Of a stretch of DNA of 64,000 bases, positions 24,085-36,553 are shown one piece after another. The stretch lies in assembly GCA_024449915.1 (NCBI GenBank), contig JAMZAV010000158.1, positions 620,001 to 684,000 on the forward strand, in the 5' to 3' direction. Every line of letters begins with the position of its first letter. The stretch's first letter is position 1. This stretch comes from Sweltsa coloradensis (lineage: Eukaryota; Arthropoda; Insecta; Plecoptera; Chloroperlidae). Under the pieces are notes generated by a model, which saw only the letters and a program-made list of their open reading frames with translations, was not told the origin of the DNA and did not search any database. The position numbers and the translations under genes were made by a program.

Positions 24085-24375
24085 GTATGTAAGTACCCAA
24101 GAGAGGGAGCGAAGCCACTTAATCAACGGATAGTTGAAGAAGAATATAAAATAGACTGTCCGTGCTTTTGGTGGAGGCGCCGGGTACATGCACGTCGAAA
24201 CTTTCTACAGGGCTAGTCGACCTCACCTCTCACCCCCTAGGAAACCAAAAGTATTTTAATCATCCTTTTTGAAAGTCAATGCCAACAAAATCAGTGCATG
24301 TCAATCGGACGTCGTGTTCTGCTTTTACCATGAGACGTGACACACGCACAGACGGACGGACAGACAAGCGATGCT
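24085..24375 (+). repeat. Family E repeat, copy E3
   Basis: Contains aagagagggagcgaa, the core GGTGGAGGCGCCGGGT at 24170-24185, catgtcaatcgga, ccatgagacgtgacac and cagacggacggacag, ending gcgatgc. Confidence 0.7.
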
Positions 24376-24987
24376 TATATTTTATATGGGAGCTGCCCTC
24401 TCTCTGTCCCATTCATTTGTTAATGTTTCAATTACTAATTTCACCAGTTTTACATTTGGCAACCCCCCTAATGTACGGTACGCGCGTATTTAATCATCGG
24501 TCTCATCTCCATGTGTCATCCTACTCGTGTATCGAGATGCACACACACGGCCATTGTGACGTCAGAGCCACAATGGTCAGCCCTCTCAATGGCAATCACC
24601 AATCAGAACACACTCGCAAACAAAACACGACGCGTTTCATATCGTTGCGTAGCTTTGATTGCTTTGTTTTTTACATTCTGTCCAGTGGCTTCTTTGTAAT
24701 GTTTTATGTATTCGTCAATGTTTGCTGGCTTCGAGTTGTTGTCAGTCGGTTTATTTAAAACACACAGGGATTGTGTACACACTGAAACAGGGGTGGGGAA
24801 ACTCAACACTCGCGTGCACACTAGCGCAATCACATTTGCTCATTTGCAACCATTGGCCGACAAATAAAATATATTGTTTGATAAAGGCTGCTGGAAAGTA
24901 GTAGAAATATAATTTTTTACTTTGATAAAATGTGTTTAGCAGTGAATAGTCCAATGATTTATATTTGAATAAATATATATTTATATA
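24376..24987. other. Intronic or intergenic DNA, nothing recognised
   Basis: An accaatcaga CCAAT-type motif occurs near 24598. There is no other feature I can support. Confidence 0.4.
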
Positions 24988-25753
24988 CTAGGAAAACGCT
25001 AAAGTCCCGCCACGTTGATGGATGAGCTTTTTTTTGTAAGTTTTTTGTTTGCGTAGGACCACTTTTCCTTTGCAAGTGCTTTTTGAATGCATTGTAGGTG
25101 ATTGTTGTCAAGTTTCTATTATCACTTGATTGTTATTATAAACCTAAAAAACTCATATTAAAACCTTTATTTCTATGGATTCTGGTTAACTTTTATAACT
25201 TTTTCTTTCAAAAGGTACTACATCACCATAACCTTAATGTCCATGTGAAATCTGAGCGTTATAGCCCCACCCGTTTGGTCAGAATCGGCCCAAATGTGAC
25301 GAAAATATCGCACTAAAAATTGAAAAACTAATATTAAAACCTTTATTTCTATGGATTTTAGCAAACTTTTTCAACTTTTTCTTTCAAAAGGTACATCACC
25401 ATAATCTTAATGTCCATGTGAAATATGAACGTTGTAGCCCCACCCGTTTGGTCAGAATCGGCCTAAATGTGAAGAAAATATCGCACTAAAAATAAAAAAA
25501 ATCGTAAAAGTACGATATTCATGAGAAATATTTCTTCGATTGTACCCAAAAACAATACACCTTTCAGTTCAGAGAAAACGAAGGTCCCCTCAAATTTTCA
25601 TCAAGATCGCATATGCCGTTTGCCCGGTAGAGAGCGAACAAACAGACAGAAAAACAAACAAAAAAACAAAAAACAAAAAAACACCCGAGCTAAATTTTTT
25701 GGGGGGGTCAGTGAAATTGAAGTCTTTTCGCTTCGCTCGCTGCGCTCATCCAA
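24988..25753 (-). mobile_element. Helitron-like element, family II, copy d
   Basis: On the minus strand it begins TTGGATGAGCG at 25753 and ends GCGTTTTCCTAG at 24988, followed by TATATAAA. Two internal tandem units are present. It is arranged head-to-head with copy e, 69 bp away. Confidence 0.75.
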
Positions 25754-25822
25754 CCATGTAAAAGGTTCATGTAGGTATACTATACTATTGCCGACAAGTT
25801 TCTGGAAAGTATCTTGCTCTGA

Positions 25823-26567
25823 TTGGATGAGCCAAGCGAAGACTTCAATTTCACTGACCCCCAAAAAAATTTAGCTCGGGTTTTTTTTTTTTTTTTTTTT
25901 TTTTTCTGTCTGTTTGTTAACTCTCTACCAGGCAAACGGCATATCCGATCTTGATGAAAATTTGACAGGACCTTCGAAATCTCTGAACTTAGAGTGTATT
26001 GTTTTTGGTACATCGAGAAATATTTCTCATGAATATCGTACTTTTACGATTTTTTCGATTTTTAGTGCGATATTTTCGTGACATTTGGGCCAATTCTGAC
26101 CAAACGGGTGGGCTACAACGTTCATATTATACATGGACATTAAGGTTATGTGATGTGTACCTTTTGAAAGAAAAAGTTTGAAAAAGTTTAGCCAGAATCT
26201 ATAGAAATAAGCTTTTAATATAAGTTTTTGATTTTTGTGCGATATTTTCGTGCCATTTGGCCAATTCTGACCAAACGGTGGGGCTACAAACGTCATATTA
26301 TACATGGACATTAAGGTTATGGTGATGTAGTACCTTTAAAAGAAAAAGTTTAAATAGTTAGCCAGAATCCATAGAAATAAAGCTTTTAATATAAGTTTTT
26401 TACGGTAAATAATACCAATTGACAGGTAACAAAAGAAACTTGAACAACAATCACCTACAATGCTAGGCAGCAAAACAAAGAACTTGCAAAAGTAAAGATA
26501 TCCCCATGCAAACTAAAATTTTAAAAAGCTCATCCATCAACGCGGCGGGACTTTAGCGTTTTCCTAG
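25823..26567 (+). mobile_element. Helitron-like element, family II, copy e
   Basis: Starts TTGGATGAGCCAAGCGAAG after ctctga and ends GCGTTTTCCTAG before TATATT. Many single-base deletions relative to copies a-d suggest either age or locally poor base calling. Confidence 0.75.
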
Positions 26568-29380
26568 TATATTAACATGGAACCACGTATATTATGGACT
26601 TTACCTAATAATCATTTCAAATCATAAAAAAAATCATGTGCGCGAATACTTATTTTTTCCATCACTGCATACTGACTACGGACGTTGCGCCAAGAACATG
26701 ATAAGGAAAAGTAAGTTTTTGATTACGAAATAACGAAATGATCCGCCCAAGTAATTTATTTACTTCGATGAAAAGAATATGAGTATTTACAAAGTTTTAA
26801 ATTTTACACTGTTGCCATCAGAAATAATAAAATATGCGTGGCAATTGATATGGTAATTTTTAGTGTAGGCCTAGTTAATATAGATTGTAATATCAACATT
26901 ACAAGTGTTCATTGTATTATTATATTATATATGTCAAATGTATTGTACCAGTTAGAGTACAAAGTAAGACTGGGGACGTTGGGTGTATATAAATCTGTCA
27001 GAGCAAAACTGTAAAGTTATTCAGCCTGAAATTATTTACACAAAGTCTCATTACCAAATGAACAAGGATAACTTTGCATAAAAGGCTTTGCTACTCATTC
27101 AAAAAGAGATAATATAGATGTTTTGCTCTTTGTCCTGATTTGGAGAATGCCCCTTTTGATTTGAATGTGATCATGATCACCCCTGCCCTCTCTATTAGGG
27201 GGCGAAGAGTTCTAGGAGCCTTTTATCTATCTGTGTGTATATATACTAAAACAGAAACCCCTCCACAAAACTCTTTGGGGTGGAATAGTGTATATCCAGA
27301 CCCCAGGAAAAACCCTTTTATGCGAAGTCTGGGCCTTTGATGTTGGCAAACAAAACCGTAGCTGCTCAGCGTTCCTGCCTAACTGATTGAACGGTGATTA
27401 ATTAATCAGATAAGCTCTTTCAACTGTTTCACATTCATTGCAATGTGTTTCCTTCTGTTTAGCAGCTCGGCTTAGTCAAGCTTAAGATTGAGACCGTGTT
27501 TGGAGTAGGCCTACCTGCAAGATCGGGAACACGCCGGGACCCAGTACTCCTTGTCTCACTCACGACGTGTACGCCGGCATCAAAGCTACAGTGTGTGTGC
27601 CAAGAGGCAGAAGTCACTTAGTGCGGGGACGGATCTCTAGGAATTAGCAAAACCGTTGATTGAAAATTTGATCTCGATTTTAGCTGATTTTCAAAGTGTT
27701 TGTAATTCGTGTTTTACCTTGATCCATCGTCAGCTAACCGAATCAGGGCCAGTGGTTGGTACTTTGTGCCAGGTTTGAAGTCCGTTCCGGTGTTAAAATT
27801 AACTCTTCTTTCTAAATAATTTCATTAAAAGTAAGTTGTTTCGATAGTTGCTATGAGGCACAGATGTTTCCGTCATGCAGCAGATCAGTGTACAGAGCGT
27901 GTACACCGAGTCACTCGAGTAACGAGCCGAGAAAATCTAAATAGAATGGGTGAAAACAGATTGGCTGATATTTTGAATTCGAGGTTCGATAAACCTACGT
28001 TTTATCTCTCGAGTACAAACGAATTAGTTGGATAATATAGTTCGACGTTCATTGTTCAATGTTGTTACCCCACGCATTGATGGTGATTATTTGTTAGTCA
28101 AGATAATATAGGCTGGGGACGAAGACTTAAATAATTGTTTACCATTATTAAAAAACCGCGTGTATTTCATTTTCATTTTCATTTGTCTAATGTTATAATA
28201 TACAAAAATAAAAATAAGGGAATTTTTCCTTTTTGGCCTCGTCAACCAATAGTTGGATAGCAATTGCTGATTACTCCTCGGGGGGGGGGGAGGGGGGCAA
28301 CGAGAAGGGAATAAGACATCCCACCTCATTATCAATCTATCAGCAAGAATGGTGTAAACGCCCAAACACTCGTCCCGATCAGCCTCATAACACAAACAAT
28401 AAACGTCAACAATATGTTCGGAGTGCGCCTCCTTAAACGTGATGTAGTGAAGTACCAACCAACACATGATGCACAGAAATAACATTTAACTGCGCTAGAT
28501 TGACAGTGGCTGTTGTGGTGGCGGTGACAGACACGGCTCGTACGACAACCGCGTGTACGTCTGCGATCATTGGGGCCCGTGAAGACGGGACATTAGTTAG
28601 CGGCCACGTGCGCATGCAGGGGGTGCAGGAGAAACTAACGGCTTTCTGAACTTTCTTCAAAACAACGGAATCGAAATAGAACAAGTGCACGAGTATTATA
28701 ATACTGAGGGGAACCGAGCATGGTTTGTCTCGAGGTTATGGTGTAATGTCGGGTAGAATAGGGTACATGCCTCGTGTTTTCAAAGCTTTATGATAACAGC
28801 GTACTATTTTTGTCAATTAACAATTTACCAAATAAAATAATTACATCCGTTCAAGTTGCCACACGTCTTTGACAACCCTCATACAAAAACTTACATTTAA
28901 AATCCGTTTAGCTGTGGACAGTCCTCAGTTCTAACCAACTGATTTTGACAACTTGTTCGGGATCAAAACATTTTCTTTTCGGCATGATCTGACTGACAAC
29001 AAGAGTTGATTTCTGTAGTCTAATAACTAATAAGTGTTAGCAAAATGACCATATAAATTATTTATAAAATTATAGCAAACATAATCGTTTTATTTAATGT
29101 AACTGTCAGCCGTAATGCGAATGCAGGGATAGTTCAATCAGTGGATAGTACACGTGAAGGGTATTTATTTATACACGAGTGCACCTGTAAGCAACGATGC
29201 ATCGAATCACACTCGTACTTACAAAAATGCGACGAATCTGTGCACGAAACACTTAATATGCACGCTTACACATTAGTTATGAACATCAAACGATTATATT
29301 CTTCACGAAAATACGATATTTCATCCTAGTTTCCACTCTTTTGAAAAGTGGCCAGCTTTCCCTGCAAGGCAAGAGGGGAG
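26568..29380. other. Intronic or intergenic DNA, nothing supported
   Basis: AT-rich with short GC-richer islets (27500-27640, 28550-28630). No exon with convincing borders and no repeat family was recognised. Confidence 0.4.
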
Positions 29381-29650
29381 ACGAGTGCGGCTAGGGGCGG
29401 GGAGGGGAGGGGGGTATTACTAAACCTGTTGACAGCTATTGTATGTCCCACCTTCACCGCCGCCACCGCCACCGCCACCGCCGCCAGCGTATTCTATTTC
29501 GAATCCATCGAACTATAATTCCATCAACGCGATTTTTATAACTCGAGTCGAAAGCATAACAGCGTAATAAAGCGCGCCATCGTTGTTTCGAGCTCGTCCC
29601 TGTCACCGCCCGCAGAGGTGTTTGTTGACTCTCCCCGGGCGCACCCTGTA
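29381..29650. other. GC-rich island with GC boxes and CCGCCA repeat
   Basis: ggggcggggaggggagggg near 29395, a CCGCCA run at 29456-29486, and CpG-containing sequence to about 29650. It stands out in the AT-rich surroundings; promoter or regulatory function is only a possibility. Confidence 0.3.
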
Positions 29651-30142
29651 CCTACCACGGAGACCGACGCACAATGTAAACACGTGATCTTTGAGATATC
29701 TGAGCGCATTACTCACGCACTTAATGCACGGAGCGTAGATAGGTCTTGTCGTTACAATGTTAATTGAGAAATAAATCACAAGTTGAAATAAAATTGTAAC
29801 ACTTTTTATTAGCATCGCGTACGTGACGATTGCAGCACAAAGGTTATTAAAAGTTAAAAATAATGTTAAGTCAAACGTAATCGTGAAAATTTTACCACAA
29901 AATGTAGAGAAGTGACAGTAAGAAATTATTATACATCTTGGCCTAAAAACTGTGAAAGATCGTGTGATCTCTGATAAAACTGAAAGGCCATTGCAAGTAT
30001 AGCATACACAGATTCATGTACATATACTACATAGCTTTGTGTAAGCTTCGTAAATTATAACATTTATATGTACAATGAAAAATAATGGCGCATATTAATC
30101 ATTCGATCAAGTTTTAAACACCTACCAATATGGTCTACAATT

Positions 30143-31960
30143 TGGTGGAGGTGCCGGGTTTTGAAACCAACTATAATAGTTTACCCGACGAGTACAAATA
30201 TCAGCAGTCATAATAACAAACAAAGACAGAAGTTTTCACATTTTTAGAATCACGAGTCGTATTATAAGTTTATTTTTTATTATAAGTTTGTTGGAGGTTC
30301 CGGGTCCACGAAAATCAAATATTATACTTTTTATATCTCATTTAAAATTTCATTATTTCTCTGGTTGTGAATAAATATAATACATTGTTATTTGTTTTAT
30401 AATGTCCTATTTAATATGTTACTATCAAAACATAAATGTAAAATATTAATAACATTATAAAATAAACCAAAAAACAGCAACAAATGCCAGGTTTGAAAAA
30501 TAAGTTTGACGTTTGGTGGAGGTGCCGGGTCCATGAAAATCAAATATTCTGGTTTCTATTATCTTATTTATAATTTAATCATTTCTTTGGTTGTGAATAA
30601 ATGTAATACATTGACATTATTGTTTTATGTCATATTTAATATGTTACTATGAAAACATAAATGCAAAATATTAATAAAATAATAAAATAAACCAAACAAC
30701 AGCAACAAATGTCAGGTTTGAAAAATAAGTTTGACGTTTGGTGGAGGTGCCGGGTCCATGCAAATCAATATTCTAGTTTCTATTAACTCATTTTATAATT
30801 TAAGCATTTCTCTCTATGTGCATAAATATAAATAATACAATAATATATGTTTTAATAATGGCATGTGTAATATGTTACTATGAAAAAATAAATGCAACAT
30901 AATAATAAAATAAACCAAACAACAGCAACAAATGCCAGTTTTGAAAAATAAGTTTGACGTTTGGTGGAGGTGCCGGGTCCATGCAAATCAATATTCTAGT
31001 TTATATTATCTCATTTTATAATTTAAGCATTTCTCTCTTTGTGCATAAATATAAATAGTACATTAATATATGTTTTAATAATGGCATGTGTAATATGTTG
31101 CTATGAAAAAATGAATGCGACATAATAATAAAATAAACCAAACAACAGCAACAAATGCCAGTTTTGACTTTTGAAAAATAAGTTTGACTTTTGGTGGAGT
31201 TGACGGGTCCATGAAAATCAAATATTCTAGTTTATATTATCTCATTTATATAATTTAATCACTTCTCTAGATGTGAATAAATATTATACATTAATATTTG
31301 TTTCATGTCATATTTCATATGTAACTATGAAAAAATAAATGCAAAACATTAATCAAATAATCTAATAAACCAAACAACAACAACAACAAATGCCAGGTTT
31401 AAAAAAGTTTAACGTTTGGTGGAGGTGCCGGGTCTATGCAAATCAATATTTTAGTTTTTATTATATCATTTACAATTTAAGCATTTCTCTCTTTGTGCAT
31501 AAATATAAATAAAAACATAAAAAATGTTTTAATAATAGCATGTTTAATATGTTCCTATGAAAAAATGAATGCAACATATTAATAAAATAATAAAACAAAC
31601 CAAACAACAGCAACAAATGCCAGGTTTAAAAAATAAGTTTGTCGTTTGTTGAAGGTGCCGGGTCCATGAAAATCAAATATTCTAGTTTATATTATCTCAT
31701 TTATAAGTTTAAGCATTTCTTGCTTTGTGCAAAATTATAAATAATACATTAATATATGTTTTAATAATAGCATGTTTAATATGTTACTATGAAAAAATGA
31801 ATGCAAAATATTAATAAAATAATAAAATAAACCAAACAACAGCAACAAATGCCAGGTTTGAAAAATAAGTTTGTCGTTTGGTGGAGGTGCCGGGTCCACG
31901 AAAATCAATATTCTACTTTCACTTATATAATTTATTCCTATTGTGATTAAAAGATTTCTC
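30143..31960 (+). repeat. Satellite array, about 225-bp units
   Basis: The GGTGGAGGTGCCGGGT core recurs near 30143, 30291 (degenerate), 30514, 30740, 30963, 31192, 31418, 31649 and 31880; spacing from 30514 on is about 223-231 bp. Each unit also has caacagcaacaaatgccag and an AT-rich body. Several units carry ATGCAAAT; others have ATGAAAAT at that place. Confidence 0.9.
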
Positions 31961-33100
31961 TTTCGTATAAATATATGATAAATTACCAACCAACCAACCA
32001 AAAACAACAACTCTCCGTATCGGGTATATCGCGCCTATCTTGAATACAACCGCGCGCCCAGTGCACTTCTGTCCCGTCCGTCTTACATTCCAAGTCGAAG
32101 ATTAGTTTCGGAGCAAACTCTGGTAAGTTTAAGTCTGGTTGTGGCTAATGGTGTTGCCTTAAGTTGACCCGACCATTAAGTAATGGACGGATGGGAGTTG
32201 CGAGTCCCGAGAAAAACACGCTCAGTTCTCTTGTTTGTCTCCAGAGAGCACTGTTAAGCCACAATGTCCATTTGCAGCTTTCCGACCCCAAAGCTTGTCA
32301 ATAGTCGCCGGGATTACAACTTACGTCAGCTTAAAACTTACATTAGGTACTTCGGGAAATGCTGGAAGAACGTCTTGGTATTATCAAAAAGAGAACAAAT
32401 AAATGGGACACTAAGACAAAACCAACACATTTGGTACGACGCTGCAGTGTGTGGAAGGACGAGACTTTATATCACGTTGTACTGTTGTAGAATATACACC
32501 GAGTGCTTGTGACAACAGACAGTATACGCATTTGATATATAATTGATTCGTCTGATGTGTGGGATGAACAAATAAAAGCTTATAATCACGAAACGATTGA
32601 TAATAGACAGTAAATAGTCACGCCCTCAATAATATCTCATCACAATACACATCGAATCTCAAAACACAAAATGGTATTTCTCAAAATGATGCATTACAAT
32701 AAAGAAACATTTTAATTGCATATTTGTAAATAATAAATACAAGATATTATTCTTTAAATTTTAAATTTATATTATTTGACTTATTGGGTTAATATGTGAA
32801 AACAGAAAACACACTGATACGTGCATATGTGTTTGCATTATACAATTCCAGGCACCTAGCTAACTTCAAAGAAAGTTTTGCATTGGCAATCATTTGATTT
32901 TTTGTTTCAAGCCATTAGCAATTCATTATGTTTTACCGAGTTTTTATTTATTTATTTTGTGTGCGATCTTGTTTAGCCCGTACAGATAATATTCATCGCA
33001 GTCACATTTCTCTTCTACCCCTCGATCAAATCTAACCAGAGTCGACTTCTGTATGTGTCTTTTCTTTCTCTCAGTAATTCCCTTTGTTGTCGTCTTCGTC
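31961..33100. other. Intronic or intergenic DNA, nothing supported
   Basis: A short CCAA/AACC run near 31985 and mixed sequence. No gene or element was recognised. Confidence 0.4.
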
Positions 33101-33104
33101 TTCT

Positions 33105-33190
33105 TCCTACTGACGTCACTTCCGCTCCCGCGGGAGAACCGGGGGAAGAAGATCAACCACGACAAACGAAAGCCGACAGCCAATCTCCAG
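33105..33190. promoter_or_regulatory. Promoter-like CRE/ETS/CCAAT cluster
   Basis: TGACGTCA (33111-33118) overlaps CACTTCCG (ETS type), followed by a GC-rich palindrome ccgcggg-like stretch and CCAAT at 33180-33184, all within 80 bp. This is the composition of a housekeeping-type core promoter. Direction and gene are unknown; an alternative SoxD start on the minus strand is possible. Confidence 0.3.
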
Positions 33191-33199
33191 TGGCTTGTT

Positions 33200-35152
33200 T
33201 CCTTTACTCTGCAATGGCGTAAATAATCGTATTTCTTTGATTCTTCTCTCTGGAGCGATCGCAGAGACAATATCTTCGGCTGACAGTGCTGTCACCTACA
33301 ATCAGGCGGAGACACTAGACGGCTCGGCGCGATGCATGCCGGCCGGGCTTATCGAGGATCACATCTCGCGCCCAAAACCTATATTTAACCCGGACGAGAA
33401 ACAGGTCGTAAATCTATAACATGTTGGTTTCATTATGAATGAATATCCTTACATATGTCCTAGTTTTGATAGTTATTTCCAGAAATTTGTTCAGAATAAA
33501 ACAAAGCGGTTTCATTTAGTCCTGGAGGTCGTGAAGTAAAACGAACTATGATGTCTTTCTAAGAACATGGTTTCGATTTATATTTATGAGATCAAGAAAG
33601 GCTAAGTGAAGAAAACAGTGATAAAATCTTCACTCTAAATAAAAGAGGAAAATTCGCTCTCTCGGTGGTCGCAGTACAGGCATTAATTGTGGGCTATTGC
33701 AAAACAAATGTCCTTATAGCAAATTCAAGTGACAAAGGTATATCAACTCTTAAGGGGTTTTCTACACTTGATTTTCTCCTACTGTGAATTAAGGCTAATG
33801 ATTTGAATATCCCGCAAAACATGTAGGACACTTACAATAAAAACACAAACTTTTAAAAGCATTCTTCTTAGTACTGAGAATTGGCTGATGTTTCTGGAAG
33901 GTTTTCAAAATGGAGTGAAACATTATTTGTCACAATATTAATTCGTAAAATTGCAAACTATTTTTTTTAAAGCCCGTGATGGTTTCACTAATGAAGATCT
34001 TGCACACTTTCCCTTTGTGAAGTTGTGAGTTCTCATAAAACATTGAACATACAAACATTCACTTCTTTAGTAACACTAAATTTAAAAATAAGTCTAGTGT
34101 TCTAAGCTTTCAACTATTTATTTTGATCTGTTTTGAAGGAATTCTGTTCCCGGACAAAGTGTTTTTCGTTTTTGTTTTGTCCCATGCTATTCTCAAATGA
34201 CTAAAACGTGAATTCCTTTCAGGACGTTGGCTTAACGTAGGGGACATTTACAACCATGTTGCCAATAAAACCACAATTATATATTCCTCGTATCTAGCGA
34301 GGCTGTTAGATTGGAACAATTGTTGTTCAAGCCGAGTCGTGGGTGTACGTCTTCACACATCAGCAGACGACACTCGTAGAGGGCTCGATGTCCCCCACCC
34401 CCTCCCCCACCCACGCACCAGATTAAAGGGAGAAAATGAGAAGCCATGGAACAAACAACTTCTGGAAACATCTTAATCCAAAAAGCAATTCTCGAATTAT
34501 GTTCACTCCGTGATTCTAAACAAGCTTTCTGGTTATTGTGCTGCTAGTCGAGGATACCCGACTGCAGGCGAAGATGCCCGATGTCAACTGAAGTGACGCC
34601 CACGCCCCTGCTCTGATAAGAGAAATGGTAGATACGATGTTTCCTTATTACTACGATAATATATATTATAAATATGACTGTGCGGGAAGTGGTTGTGATG
34701 GTCGGAGCTCTTCAGGTCGGGTCGGGTACGGAAAAGACTACCGTTATAATACTGCATATGAAAATGATATTGAATTTTACATGTCAAGAATCCCCCTAAT
34801 AAAGCATAATTTGAATTAGATCAGCCCGGAATCATAACTGTATAGACTCTTACATTATGATTTTCTCTCACTTAATTTTCTTTGGCTGTATTTGTAATGT
34901 ATAGTATTTTGATAAGCTATATTTTATAATTGTCTGGACCGGCACCTCCACCATTTCCGTAAAAAATATTTTTTGATACCGAAAATCGTGTACATTCTGT
35001 GACTATCGGCTAGTGTGTTAGGGGACCGACCCGACTCAAAATTTTTGGTACCCGCACACTACTTATTACAAATAAACATTGCGGTATGATGCTAATAACC
35101 AGCGTACTTAGTTCAACATAATATCAAAACAAAAAAATGACATTTGAAAGTC
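33200..35152. other. Intronic or intergenic DNA with one family E core
   Basis: CCGGCACCTCCACCA at about 34939-34953 is the inverted family E core. A paired Sox-type site lies at 34314-34328. No gene was recognised. Confidence 0.4.
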
Positions 35153-35898
35153 TTTTTTTTTTTTTTTTTTTTTTTCACTCGTCTATCAACTCTTTATTGC
35201 ATGTTAAAATTCACATTTAACAATTATTGGTCAAGCCCCCAATGAGCCTAGCGGCTCGCTTTAGGGGGCTTTCAGCAATGGATTACAAACAGTGAGAGGT
35301 GAAGCAAGCCAAGATACATGAAATATGAAATTTAAGGATTTGCAACATTTTTTAAGACACTATAAAGTATGAACTAAATTGAGCTACTCTAATATATGTT
35401 AAAAAATTAAATTAAAGTACAAAAGTCAGTAGAAATCTGAAATGAGTATATGTGAATTTAGGCCAATTGGCCTAGGCATGACATAAAGCATTTTTTTTTT
35501 TTTTAGGCCTATGGAGACTTATAAATTATTCCTAAGTTATAATATCCTATGTAGTTATTGGTAGTGAGTAATGAGTATTATCCTCATTGTTTCCAGTTAC
35601 CTATGTGCTGTATTTAAGAAAGAAAAAAAAAAAAACTTATAACTTACAGCTGAATAAATGTAGACAAGGGTTAAGAAACAATTGTAACACTAAGTGATAA
35701 TTGATACAAATATTATGCTACCTACCTATTTACATGCATGGTAGTTACATATAAGTCTATGCATATGCATTTTGATGTCGACTGACCGACTGTTCACATA
35801 TTTATATTTATATATATTACCAATGGATTATCAGAAACAAATCTGAAGCTAGGAGAGTGTTCAGTTTAGTCCCCTAAGAGCCAGTCTTTTAATCTTTT

Positions 35899-36553
35899 TT
35901 AGAAGCTACCAAGACCATGTGTGGAAGACAAGGATTTGATAGCATTTGGCAAGGTATTGTATATTTGGTAGCCATGGAAATAGATAGAATTTTTACCGTG
36001 GTTCGAGTTTACTGAAGTAAGGTATAGGTTATTTCTATTTCGTGTGTGGTGACCATGAGAAGGTGTTTGCAGGGTGTGTGTTGTATAGATCAATTTATTG
36101 ACATATTTATGGATAATTAAGCAAGTTTCATATTTATTAATTGAGTTGATGTTTAGAATGTTACGCTGTTTGTAAAGTGAGTTTGTAGGAGTTAAGAAGG
36201 GTAGGTTGTATATATATTTAATGGCTCTATTCTGAAGGACTTTAAGGGGATGCAAGTGGGTTTCATAAGTATGTCCCCATACAACATTTAAATACTGTAG
36301 CTGAGAATGTATGAGAGAGAAATAAATACTTCTCCTGACGCATGGTGGAACACAGTATGACATTTTATACAGAATTCCAATGATAGGAGAGATTTTTTTT
36401 GATAATCTGGTTATATGAGCATCCCATTTTAGGTGTTTATCAAAAAATATTCCCAAGTACTTTATTATGTCAGCTTCAGATAATGGAATGTTATCCAGAG
36501 TGGGAGTTACCATATGTGCTCGATTTTTATGTGTAGATGAAATGATTATATAG
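35899..36553 (-). pseudogene. LINE ORF2: RT thumb and C-terminal region
   Basis: The open frame continues past the A16 run. It contains IKYLGIFFDKHLKWDAHI, then a helical SPIIGILYKMSYCVP and RRSIYFSLIHSQLQY block, which are standard post-RT sequences of these elements, ending at a stop at 35899-35901. Continuity with the RT frame would need only a one- or two-base change in the homopolymer. Confidence 0.85.

Noticed and set aside
30143..31960. CRISPR-like regular array
   Set aside because: Units are about 225 bp with no short spacers, in animal DNA; it is a satellite.
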